Position numbers and translations under genes: made by a program. Shown one piece after another: positions 12,601 to 24,600 of a DNA stretch of 64,000 nt (within the stretch, counting starts at the first letter, position 1; every line of letters starts with the position of its first letter). The stretch spans positions 76,343,079 to 76,407,078 of the forward strand of contig CM024759.1 in NCBI GenBank assembly GCA_014218235.1, given 5' to 3'. The stretch comes from Colocasia esculenta. Its lineage: Eukaryota > Streptophyta > Magnoliopsida > Alismatales > Araceae. Under the pieces are notes generated by a model, which searched no databases, was not told where the DNA came from, and was given only the letters and a program-made list of their open reading frames with translations.

Positions 12601-15600
12601 GTAATGGTCTCTATGTCACGTTCAGGCCGCAACAATTTATGTGTCGCCTTCTCTCAGGTAGTGATAGATTGCACGTCGCCTTCTCAACTAAAGAGTAGGT
12701 TGTTCCATTCTGAGTTGTGTTTCCGCCGAGTTTTGATTTGTATAGACTTCTTTTGTACCTGTGGCACCTTTGTTATTCCTAACATGGTCCTACGCTAGTC
12801 AATTTGGCTCATCCCAACTTTTTCAACCCTAAAGGGTTAAGGTGGCTGTGGAACGCAGAATTTTTATTTAGGTTTTTCGATGTACTGCGGACACATGTAC
12901 ACCTTGGTGCGTGGGCGTGCCATACTGTTTTAAAATAAACATACAAAGAAGTTTCATTTGTGAGGTGCATTGGGTATAAACCCTAGGCCCTCGAATATTT
13001 TTTTATATTTTTTTCCGCGCGCATCCGTTTTTCAGGCGATTGGGGTAGTCGTGTACTGGACCATTCCCCACCGACTGGAGTCGGTGTTTCATTTACATCG
13101 GGTAAAAACCCAAACACCTTCGATGTGATACGTTTATTAAAAGACATTTTTCCGAAATTTAAGGAAATTAGACGATAATTAAAAGTGCACAAATGTCCTC
13201 AAATATTTTATTTTTAAGTCATTTACATATGTGTCCTCAATGGGGTGTATATGCCTCCATTGGGCGTTTACACAAACATGCCTTCACACGTGTTATTTTA
13301 AAACACAGAAGGATTTAATTACAATTTTCCAAGTCTTTATATATCGACCTGCTACGTCTCCTTCTTTCCACATTCCGAGGTACGGGCGGAACACGGACAG
13401 AGCCCGGGCGAGCAAACACGTGCCAATGACGATAGCTTGGAGGGAGGTATCTTCCTTCTCCCTTGAGCACAAATAGTGTAGGATCAGTGCCCTTCGAAGC
13501 ATGGTTGTAGGTTTCGCCCGAAACCGAAACCGACACGGCGAAACGTGTCGGTTTCGGCCTTGGGCGACACGAAACCGGACCGGAACACTGTTCCGGTCCG
13601 AGACTTAATGGTTTCGGGCGAAACCGAAACCGACACCACCCGGTGTCGGCCCGAAATCGGCGACACCGGGCGAAACCCGATGCGAACTCCCCTGAAAAGG
13701 GAGTTCGCGTCCCGTGACCCCCTCAGATCCCCCTCAGATTTGAGATCTGAGGCAGAAGGGGGTGGACACTGCCGCAGGGCCGCAAGGGGGTGGTTTCGGC
13801 TTTTCTTGGGGGGGGATTTTTCTGCCAAAGGTGGGAGGAGAGGCAGGGGCGCAAAGGGGGAGGGGGACGCTTCGCTGTATGTATTATTTTTTTGCTTTAG
13901 CCTTTCCCTTATAAAATTTTTCTTCTGGGGGCTCCGCCCCCAGAGACCCCCGCAAGGGGCGCTGCCCCCTTGACCCCCGCGACCTGACCGGGCAGGTCGA
14001 TCCCCGCAACCTGACCGCGCAAGTCGATCCGCGTGCGAAGGCGCACATTTGAGAGATTCTTCTCTTTATTCTGATTCTGGATTCCTGTCAATCCAACAAC
14101 CATTCACTCCAAGAGGAATCCAAAGAGGGATGAATGATTTGGCTACATCTTTGTTTGGTTATAGTGAATATTCAGAGTATAAGAACCCTCTTTATGGGTT
14201 TCAAGGACAGCAACCATACGATGAAGGAGAAGGTTCTTCCGGCTATTATCCATCTTAGTGCATTGTAATGTTTAGGTATGAAAATTTAATTTTTACAGAA
14301 TTTTATTGTGTTTGTAATATTTATAATAGTGCAAGACAACAACATCATTCTATGTTTATTGTTTAACTCTTTAATATGCATCGAATATTCCATTAACATG
14401 TCACCCACATATATCTGTCACTTAATCCAATTTTTTTCAATCTTATATGCATGTCCACTAGTTCTTTTTGTGTTGTGATGAATTTTTATATTTTTACAGA
14501 TTTATTTGAGTTTTTTTACAATTTTTTGTCAACTTTTATAGGTTTCGGACGGTTTCGTCCGAAACCGAAACCGACACCGTTTCGTCCCTATCATTTGCTT
14601 CGAAGCCTTCAAGCCCCCTTTTCTTTCCAGGGAGCGATCCCCTTTGTTGTTGGCCTCTACCCCCCTATTTATAGGGGTTTGGAGGGGGGCGGCGCACAAA
14701 CCCCCCGCCGGGTGGGGGCGACGAGTCACCCAGTCGGGGTGACCGCGCGCGCGGACCACCCCGGCGGGGGTGGCCGCGTGCAACCCCCCCCGGGGGGGGG
14801 GACCGTACAGCCTATAAAAGGGTGGGCCCCTGTTGACACGGGGATTTTTTTTCTTTCTTTCTTTCTCGGTTTTTATTCATTCATTTCATTTTATTTTGGT
14901 GTACATGTATTCATTCATTTCACATGCTGTGGATTCTTTTGTGTTTGCGGGGCGTGCCAGCCTGTCTAGCAGACAGGAAAAGAGTCCGCGTAATGCGGAA
15001 GAAGAATTTTGGTGTCCGGGGAACGGACGAGTATGGTGTCCGTGAAATGGACGGGTGTGTCCGCGAACGGACGGGTGCGCCGTTTTTTATCTGAACTTCT
15101 TGAGTCCCATGTCTATTCTCATCAGGTGATTAGGGTAGCATGTGCTGGACCTCCGTCTCCATCGACCGGAATCGATGTTACATTTACATCGAGTTAGGAG
15201 ACTTGGTATTATTTAATACCGGTCTTAACCCGAATACCATTCATAGTAAAGGACAAGAAAAATATGCATGCTTTTTAGAAAATCCCAATCATGACATGTC
15301 TTTGTTTCTTTTGATTATTTTGAAATGCTTTTTGCTTTGGATATTTCATTTTTTTGAAATGACTGCCATTTTGGAGTCCAAAGTTTGATTTTTGAAAAGG
15401 GGAACGGGTATATACCCGTGGACCTATTTGAGGTCTTTTCTTCTTTTTGCAAAAGGGTTGATTAGACATTTTATTTGGGAAAACACGAGGGTTGTTATTG
15501 TGAACGGGTATATACCTGTGGATATTGATTTTGAACTTGGGGGTATTATAACCCAGAGCAACACTTCCGTATTAGAAGGATGACTGTGCAAATTTTTATA

Positions 15601-18600
15601 TGAGGTTCTTTCACAATGCCATTTTTGAGCAAAGTCCGAGTTTGAGGTAGGGTTTCTTTTCTCCTCATTTCGCACTTGTGCGGGTACAATTTCCGGAGAA
15701 CATATGGATGTATCTCCATGGAAGTCCTTGTCCCATTGTGATTATTGTCCAAAGTCTATTTCCACGGGTATGGTTCTCGTGGAAGTGCATATGTGCTCCC
15801 ATTTGGAGTATCTGAGCGCAGTTCTTGTCTTATCCTCCTTTTTCTTTGGATGTGTGTATATTATCACAATCCCTTTTTTTTTTTAATATATGAGTATGTC
15901 TTGGCGAGTCCCAGCTTAGGCAGGGTGTCCTTATAGTGGTGTATTTATATGGGCGTATGCTTATGTCTATGTGTTCTCGGGAGAAACTTTACCCGGAGGG
16001 ATTTTGCCTTAAAGAGATATATGTGTATAAACACAAATCTGCACTTTGTGAATATATTCTTAAACGGTATCTCTATTTGAGCAGAGTATCCGGGATTCCC
16101 TTTTGAGAAACATATACACAATGGGGCATATTTGTGATTATATAGATATGTTCTCGGGCAGAGTCTCTATTTGGGCAGAGATTCCACTAAGAAAAACATG
16201 AAGTTTGTGATTATACGGATATGAATTTAGAGGGAACTTTTGTTCGGGCCGGATTCCTCCTAAGAGACATACGCGTATGGACACAAATTTGTGATTTTAT
16301 GGATATATTCTTAGGGGAGTCTCCATTTGGACAGAGTTTCCCCTAAGGAACATATACATAGGAACATAAATTTGTGAATATACGAATATGTTCTTGGATA
16401 GAACCTCCGCTTGGGCAGAGTTTCCTCTAAGAAACATATACATATAACACGAGTTTGTATTTATATGGATACGTCCCCTGAGAGAGATTTTTGCCTAGGC
16501 GAGATTCTCCTTAAGGAACATATTTGTATAATTACAAATTTGCGATCTTTATATATGTGTTCTTGGACGGAATCTCCACTTGGGCAGAGTTTCGTCTTAA
16601 GAAACATATATATAAGAACACAAATTTGTGAATATACGAATATGTCTTTGGACAGAACCTCCGCTTGGGCAGAGTCTCCTCAAGAAAACATATACATATA
16701 AGCACAAGATCCACCATCCCAGAGACTTGCTCGATGGGCGGGGAGAATATGGGTATTTAAATACCATGTGTCCATAGAGACTTGCTCGATATGGACGGCA
16801 TTTAAACCCCGGGAATATCACCCCACAGAGACTTGCTCGATGTGGGGGATGGGGATTAAGAAGGAATGTCGATGACGATTGCACCGACCACTCCCCTCTC
16901 CGCGCCTGGCCTATCGAGCTAAAGAAGGGGGATTTATACCTTCGCACACCAAGCAAGGGGATTAGAGAATGAGAGAGGGAATGAGCAAATGCTCTTTTTT
17001 ATTTTTCTGGGATTTTTCCAACAGGGCTTCGCCGGAGCAAATGGAAGATCCCCCTTTCTTATGGAATAGGGGGGGTATTTATAGGGGATGAACCCCTTAC
17101 ATGCGGGAGAGGGAGAGCCCCAACCGATGGTGACCTCATGGGCCTAACCGATGGTGACCTCACAATGAGGTCACCATCGGTTGGAGGCCTCCAACCGATG
17201 GTGACCTCATTGTGAGGTCACCATCGGTTGGAGGGACCAACCGATGGTGACATCATTGTGAGGTCACCATCGGTTGGAGGGCCAACCGATGGTGACATCA
17301 CCTAGGATGTCACCATGATGTCAGCTTTTTTTTTTTTAATTTTCTCTGTCAACAGCCCCCGGGGTCTTCTTAGCCATTTGACTGTTGTTTTACGTCCGTT
17401 CGAAGCCATTTGTTGTGCATTTGACGTGTGTTTGTCTCTGTTTTCGGACGTCGATGCCATTTTGCCCGCCCGAACACATGCAAGTTGTGCGCAACGTCAA
17501 CTTTTACCCGTCAGAGGGTATATGTTCCACCCTAACGGCTCTTTTGGACGTCACTTTTAATATAATATCCGAATTAAATCGGATTAAAATACGGACTCAA
17601 ACCCGTTTATCTCAGGTATTCGAATAGGGGAGATCGGGGGTTTTTCCCAAAGCTCCGCATTGTTCCGGGCGGATTCATTGCCCGGACTTTGTTTAAATCC
17701 CGGTATTTTCCCGGGTTCAACAGTGGCACACACTCATTGGTTGTGCCCAATTTGTGCACACCAAAAGGTGTGCACTAAATATTTTCCTAACAAATTAACA
17801 AACTACTATAGGTAGAAGGAAAAAAAAAACAAAAAACAAAACAACAAAGTACTGTCATAGAACATAGAAAAATAGAAGTTGGAACAAAAAAAACCATAGT
17901 ATCAATTGATGGAAAGAGTTGGCAAAAAGGTGGAAGCGCAAAACCCAATACATGGAATCTAACATAGGGGTATACAAGACTTTTCAACAAAGAAAATACC
18001 CCAAAAAAACAAGAAACATAGAGTGAATCGACGGTTGACTAGTCAGCTAGACCACCCGACTCAGCTAGTAGGGCTGACCAGTCAAGTCGACTGACTTTTT
18101 AATCACTAGGGGGGTCACGCGAGTCCACCTCTAGGCTTGCAAAACGTGAAGGGGGCTCGCTCCAAGTTTTAAACGTAGAGGGCCCCTCTACCCCCATTTT
18201 TTTAAAGTTTTGGGGTTCAAGTTCAACAGAGGTCTATAGGTGCAGTTGATTAGAGAGAAATATTATTCCTCATCTAGAGTTTAGGATTGGGACCTTACTC
18301 TAGCTACATCATATGATACGTCTACGATCTGGAGGGGCATTCTGCAAACTACCGATTTTGTCAGGGCTAGTGCACGAGTCATCTTAGGAGATGGTCAGAG
18401 AACTCACGATAAATGGTGTGGTGACCTATTGATAGTAGAGGCATTCCCGTCTTTGTTTGCTATTGCTGGGGCACCCTCAACCACCGTGGCACAATCCTTC
18501 AACGCAGGGTTAGTAGGGGGCATTTGGGATCTGACTTTCGGGAGGAACCTACATCCCCAGGGGAGCAGCTCTTGGGTTTCCTTCAGGATTATTCTCTGAT

Positions 18601-21600
18601 TGTGAACAAGGCAAATTCATGGCAGTAGAGATGGGAGAGAGAGGGACGGTTCTCAATCAGATCGGCCTAGTCTCTCTATCTCTAAGGGCGGCATGCGTCA
18701 CTCTTAGACACCTCAGGTTTGGGATCCCAACTCCCAAGAGCCCGCTGAAGGTGAAGGCTTTGGTGTGGAAGATATCGCATGATCAGCTTCCCACTCATAA
18801 TAGGCTAGCTTCTTTTCTCCAAAATATTCCTACCTACAGCTTGTTGTATGTGCGGAGAGGAAGAGGACCTAAATCACCTATTTACCAGTTGCTCATTTGC
18901 GAGGGGGGTCCGGTAGAAGCTTGGTTAGAAACTCCAATAGCCACTACATCACTTTTTGGGTGTGAACCATCTCTTTTCCAACTAGGGCAAGAGGTGGAGT
19001 TGTAAAAGGGAGAAGATTATCTAGTGGCTTGTCCTCCACGCTCCACGCTACTCTTTGGGCACTCTAGATAGAGAGGAATATTAGAACGTTTAAGAGGGAG
19101 GCACAACACTTATTTCTTTTGTTTCTAAGCAAGTGGCTTTTTGGATGAGTCTTGTGGTGTGTGGAACCATAGCTCTTCTCTCTTTTTGTTGCTCGAGAGC
19201 TATGAGGGTACTCCCTCTACTCAAGGTGGTCCTTTTGTATAGGGGTTTCGTGAGCTTTTACATTGTACATTCCGCATCTCTTTAAAATACATTTGTGGTA
19301 CCATCCACTTCTCAAAAAAACTTGTGGTTAGCACAGTGCATTGTGGGCATGAAAGACAATTCAGGTGGTCCTTAGATTTTAAAGTTGGGCATGAGTAGTT
19401 AGTCATAAATTCATGATGAAATAAAGTCCATCAAGGTTTATTGAATGTCAATTGTTAAAGCATATTGTTAGTGGGTAAAGTAAACAAGAGGATAATATGG
19501 GATGATAGATCCATGAGATTTGAAAGACAACGCATTGATCATATGCTTTAAGTGGAAGTCAAATTGGACAGTACCCATTACATGCTAACAATCCAATTAT
19601 GATCCAATAGGAATCCAATATCCAGTAAGCCCAATAAGGACATGTCAAGGACCACAAACAACCTTGTGCTTGATTACATGATCAAATTAAGACAAAAGAA
19701 AGAAGAGGTCAAAAGCTCCTCGCTAGTCACTACCCCTCAGCCAATGCCTAAAATTATTCCCTTCTCTCTGGCAACTGATGGATATTTCTACTGCCAGTGG
19801 GATAGAGGAACTTGTGAGGAAAAAACAAACCCCATTATGGAGACTAAAAACAACCCCACAAAAAGCTCAATTTCCCCTTGCCAGTTTGCTTTTCCTTCAT
19901 TTTCTGAACTTTTTCTAGACTGTGGCCCTTTTCACTGGATTCCATCTTTCTCCAAATCCTAACTGGTAGGATGGTCTAGAAAGAGCCACAAAACTCCAGT
20001 GCTGGATCTGGCTTATCCCATTTTTTTGTGTATATGGAGAGAGAGAGAGAGCAGGGGGAGACGGGGGGAGAGGAGTCTAGGTGGAGCCTGTTTTCAGACT
20101 CCCCCCCCATTTTTTTCTCTCTTTCTTTCTTTGTTAACTGGGCAAGTGTCCATGTTGGATTCTCTATCTTCCCCAGCATGCTGCACAGGAAAGAGGAGTC
20201 CTAGAAGAAATACTCTTCCATCTGACACTTCTCCTCCTCCTCTCGTTCCCTGTGTCTGTGTACCAACCCTAACAGGGCATGTCAATGCTGCTGGAATTGT
20301 GCAGCTGCCTCTCTTCCTTCCCCTTTCTTGCTGGCACTGCAAAGACAGTTACACATGTAGTGCTCTTCTTTTTTTCTCCTTTTGTTCAGACAAGACACTA
20401 TCACTTGCAGGTTCAAAAGAAAGAGGGGAAAAGGAAAAAACAACATCACTGTTTCAATCAAAGGCCAAAAATCAAATATCAAGGATTGCATAGTTTTGAG
20501 AACAGTTTAACAAAACTAGAGAACCATGTGACCATAAAGGTTGGCTCAATGTTGAAGATAGAAGAAATAGTTTGACACAATAAACTGTGTAGCATACCTC
20601 TTCTGGAAAAATAGCGGAAGCACAGTCCGGGAAACTACTTGCTACACCAAGCCAAGCACAGCAATGTTGTGGATGTCCTTCTGGCCCAAACATGGTGTTC
20701 CTGAAGACCTATATTTGACATTGGACCCTTCATAATGTAAATTTATGAAAACAAATAGGGGTAGTAGCAAAAAAGACCGTTACATGTAGAATGGATGGCA
20801 AATCAAATTGTTACATACACATTCATTAATATATGCTCTTGCTGAAATGAAGGAAGCTTTGCGCTTATGTTAACACAGTGGAGCAATTTTGCACTGATTA
20901 GTCAGCACAATATGAACATTTTATCACTCCAATTAGAGTTTTCATTTTTTTAAGTTTTACAGCACCAGTTCAAATTTTTATCTCTGAGTTAGACATGTTC
21001 ATCTTATGGAAGGTTGGTTACTGCATGTAGGAGGCGCATTTTCGTACTTTGTGTCCATGCAGTAGGGTTATATTAATATGCATTCAAAAGTGGCATTCCT
21101 GAAGACCACACAGGAGTTTTGTACTTTGGGCTGCTATTATTTGTAGTGTGGATTCCTCCACTTCTTCACTTTTTGGTTTATTGGGGAGTTAGTTTGCTCC
21201 ACACAACCTGAGTGTGGCATTCCATTGTATAGGTGTTGGGGAGTTGTCTTTTGGTGCATTTTGCCTATACTTGTACATTCCATTTTCATTAATATACTAA
21301 TGGTGCTATTCACTTTCAAAAAAAAAAAGAGTGGCATTCCTGTAGTTATGCATGTGACAGGGTTATCTTTGTAATTGCTCCAGAAATAATATTTGTTTGC
21401 TTCCCTTTGGAAGTAATGACAAATTTGATGGAAATGGAAACATGGAGCTAAAAAGCACATGGTTTTTCATGTTATCACAGAAAGGCAGAAAACTTACTGC
21501 TGTTAGATGATTGTGATAGAAATAGAGCTTTTTAAGGCTCCCATGCTTTGATAACTGGGATTCAAGTTCGTCAACACATCTGTGAAGACAAAATTGTGAT

Positions 21601-24600
21601 TTTAAGCTCACATGTGCACATTTTAGACTGACAAGCATGCACTTGCCAACATTTGGAGTCAAAAAATTGCAACTTTGACACATTAACAGATTGCCATTAT
21701 CTATCATGCCAGACTTGCAAACAGAGGTAAACATGAAATAAACTGATAAATACAATGATTGCAAATGTGCAGCGTGACAGCATCACTGATAATCAATTAC
21801 TAACTGCACACTAGAGAAGCAGTATTAGCACTCAACTTACAGGCCTAAGTATTGTGCTATGCAGGCACCAATCCAAGGATGCAGTTTCAGTTTCGGGCAC
21901 GTTTCGATCTCAGATCTGAGGGTTAAAAGGTTCCGGTTTCAGTTGGTTTCGCCCAGTCTCAGAACTGGTTTCGCCCAAAACACATTAAAATATTATTTTT
22001 TTAAGTTTCAGACCTGCTACAGTGAGCAGGTCCGGTTTCAGATCGTCCAAGTCCAAAACCGATGCGTTTTGGCCAAAACACCCAATCATGCACCAACCAA
22101 AGATAAAGTTATGCTTTTTATTTCAACATAGGGTTCATCAGGATGTATGGATTACCTGTTCTACGAAACTGATACGCCAACCATCATAAATGAAAAATAT
22201 TAATAAAGGGAAAATTACATACATACCCCTAAAATCTTCCATATTCAGCTATATACCTCCCAATTCCAACTATTAGATTGTATACCCCTCAAATCAAAAG
22301 AAAACTAATATACCCCTAGCGTTTCATTCCATCCATTTAACTCAACCACAGTTGAGTTAACAAAGAGAAAAGACTAACTTGCCCTCTAAAAAAAATATTT
22401 TTTTAATCATTTTTTCACCTGTAGTCTCTCTCATTCTTCTCTCTCCCTGGGATTATTTTAGTCATATTATGTATTTCTTTAATGGTTCCGTTACTTGATA
22501 GCAGAATATTCCTTAGATTCTCACGGTCAATTAACGCCAAGGATATAACCGATGACTTTTTTCGATTCGAGGGGTATACAATCTAATAGTTGGAATCATG
22601 GTTTGGCATGCCGGATCGAATCGGTCCGATTCGGCCGAATCGGATCGAATCAGGAGAAACCCGATTCGCCCGATTCCCATCGAATCGGACCGATTCTCAT
22701 CCGATTCCCATGCGAATCGGCCCGATTCAGGCGAATCGGGCCGGATCAGGAAAAACCCGATTTGCCCCGATTCCCCGATGCGTCGAACCTTGGTTGAAAT
22801 TGGAGGGTATATAGCAGAATAAGGAAGATTTCAGGGGTATAAATGTAATTTTCCCATTAATAAGTACTTCAACTCAAGAAAATAGGAATTATCATTACAA
22901 TCTTCTGTAAATTACAAGCAAAAGTAATAGAGGAAGGTCTAAAAAAGGTAAAATCCTTCAAAAGTATGCTCCCTGCAGTATACAGTATCATGAACATGGA
23001 GCACCTAACAGCAAACTGCCATTGATGAAAGTTTTCATGGAAGTAGACTATAATTCACAACATATTGGAGAAGTTGGCTGAAACATGGACTCACAGCAAG
23101 TTGCAAATGGAGAACAGGATGCAAACTGCCAACCAGGGCAGCCGAAATTTTCCTTCCCAACAGGGAGCGGAAGGAGAAAGAAGGAAGAAAACGTTGTTTC
23201 TCTGAAACCATTTCACAGACCTTATTGAATAGTAAGTTTTTTTCCAATAGCTCTTGGAAAACATCAGGAAGAACTTTGGGTTAGCAAAATGCAAGAAAAC
23301 TGAGTGCCTGCACCTGAAAGTTTCTTACATGATAGACATAATCTGCAATCATGCAATTTCCAGATATCAGAAGGCCAAAGAAGCTCTTAGTAATTTCCAC
23401 CACTGAGACTCCATCTAATGAAGAATCAACAATTTCATGCGGAAAAAGTAAATTGTGTAATAAATCAGGGACAGCCAAGTATTCCATTATATTTTCGATC
23501 CATAACTAGTTGCATGAATGTTTTTATTTATTTAATGGAGAGGAAGAGTGTGTAAAAGGGGACATAGGGGTACAATGCTAAGTCTTCCTCATTGTGACCG
23601 GTTAACCCTCCCAAGACTCCACTGTGATGGAAGCCTCATGTCACTGAACTGCCCTTTGTAATAAAGATGAAATGACAATTTGCAAAGTTCTTCTTACTAC
23701 GTCTCTATTAACAATTTTAAAATTGGAAAGAGAAAGGTACCTGGACCAGTTGTAGGCAGAATTTCCTTCTGACAATAAACCTTCCTTCCCTGTGGAGACT
23801 GTGGCCTTCTCCAAGTGCCTTATATTTATTGACGACCGAGAAGATGTCACAATCATTAATATTGACAACCAATATCTCCGGAAATCCTACAGACATTAAA
23901 TAGCCAAAAAAAGGTAGAAGTTAAACATGATTGAGATCCAGAGCCATTACATATCAAAAAAGGATAAAAGAAGCATGATTGGGAAAAGTCAAATGATCAG
24001 CAATTAAACATAGAATGTATGAGCCTTTGGCAACTTTGTGAGCCAGGTCTATAATTATTCTATCTATATAGAATTGACTGTAACCAATAATGCAAGATGA
24101 CCACAAATTGGCGCTTTGATGGTTACCATTTTGCTTGTTTTTTTTAATGGCGAATTGTATCACCGATTATATAAACTAACACAGGTAATACAATCAGAAG
24201 GAGATGACAAGAGGTTCCTCATCAACATAAATTTTTCTTCCCCAAACTTCCACCATTCCATACCCGCCAAACACTCCAACAAATTACGTGTGGAAAAAAG
24301 CAAAAACTATCAGCTCTTACCACAGTGTTTGTTGCTGATTTCAAAGCCTTATCAAAGATCATCAACATAAATTTTTCTTCCCCAAACTTCCACCATTCCA
24401 TACCCGCCAAACACTCCAACAAATTACGTGTGGGAAAAAGCAAAAACTATCAGCTCTTACCACAGTGGTTGTTGCTGATTTCAAAGCCTTATCAAAGATC
24501 CTTCAAAGTTCAAACATCCATGGTTATAGGACAAGAGCACATGATGTGATCCACATCACACCGTTTTCAAGGCATCGCCTAGGTGATGCCTAGGCGTCGT

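Larger units (their letters stand above)
14831..17354 (+). mobile_element. solo LTR nested in a solo LTR
   Basis: Starts TGTTGACACGGGGATTTT, ends TTTCTCTGTCAACA; exact 5-bp duplication GCCCC at 14826-14830 and 17355-17359. 2,524 bp. Carries the GGCGTGCC box with hairpin (14951-14977), a run of small hairpins built on GTCCG...CGGAC (14985-15085), the second hairpin (15160-15177), a minisatellite (15960-16720), a TATA box (17076-17083) and a palindrome array (17095-17320). Confidence 0.95.
12848..17722 (+). mobile_element. solo LTR (interrupted twice)
   Basis: Starts TGTGGAACGCAGAATTTT, ends CCCGGGTTCAACA; exact 5-bp duplication GTGGC at 12843-12847 and 17723-17727. Without its two insertions (13500-14597 and 14831-17354) it is about 1.25 kb and is colinear with the LTRs at 30261-31760 and 50183-51766: GGCGTGCC box (12913), hairpin (13069-13086), CCCCTATTTATAGGGG box (14662-14677), second TATA (14811-14818), then the GTTTTCGGACGTCGA region and the end. 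Confidence 0.95.
9849..18228 (+). mobile_element. LTR retrotransposon or very long solo LTR, splitting the LINE
   Basis: Starts TGTTTCACACGTGG and ends GGTTCAAGTTCAACA, with an exact 5-bp duplication GAGGT (9844-9848 and 18229-18233). Removing it rejoins the LINE coding sequence. The 5' part carries the LTR hairpin block (9984-10001), a tandem repeat (10230-10450), a TATA-like box (about 11302-11312) and a palindromic CCTCCGGGTTT region (11325-11460). A motif near 11440 (GCTTGCAAAACCTGAAGG) recurs near 18150, so two LTRs are possible, but no gag or pol is seen; without the nested solo LTR the unit is about 3.5 kb. Internal structure from 11480 to 12847 is unresolved. Confidence 0.85.

Noticed and set aside
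15960..17320. Repeats resembling a CRISPR array
   Set aside because: Units are long, imperfect and contiguous without unique spacers, in a plant LTR; they are a minisatellite and a palindrome array.
9849..18228. Calling two defined LTRs for this element
   Set aside because: Only a short motif recurs near 11440 and 18150; no clear internal LTR end or primer-binding site was found, so solo LTR versus full element is left open.
19642..20493. Plus-strand open frames at 19.6-20.5 kb
   Set aside because: No recognisable motif, no splice pattern, and low-complexity composition.
20690..21105. Similarity of TTCCTGAAGACC at NAP1 exon 6 and at 21096
   Set aside because: Only about 17 bases; probably chance, although both lie near a LINE insertion point.
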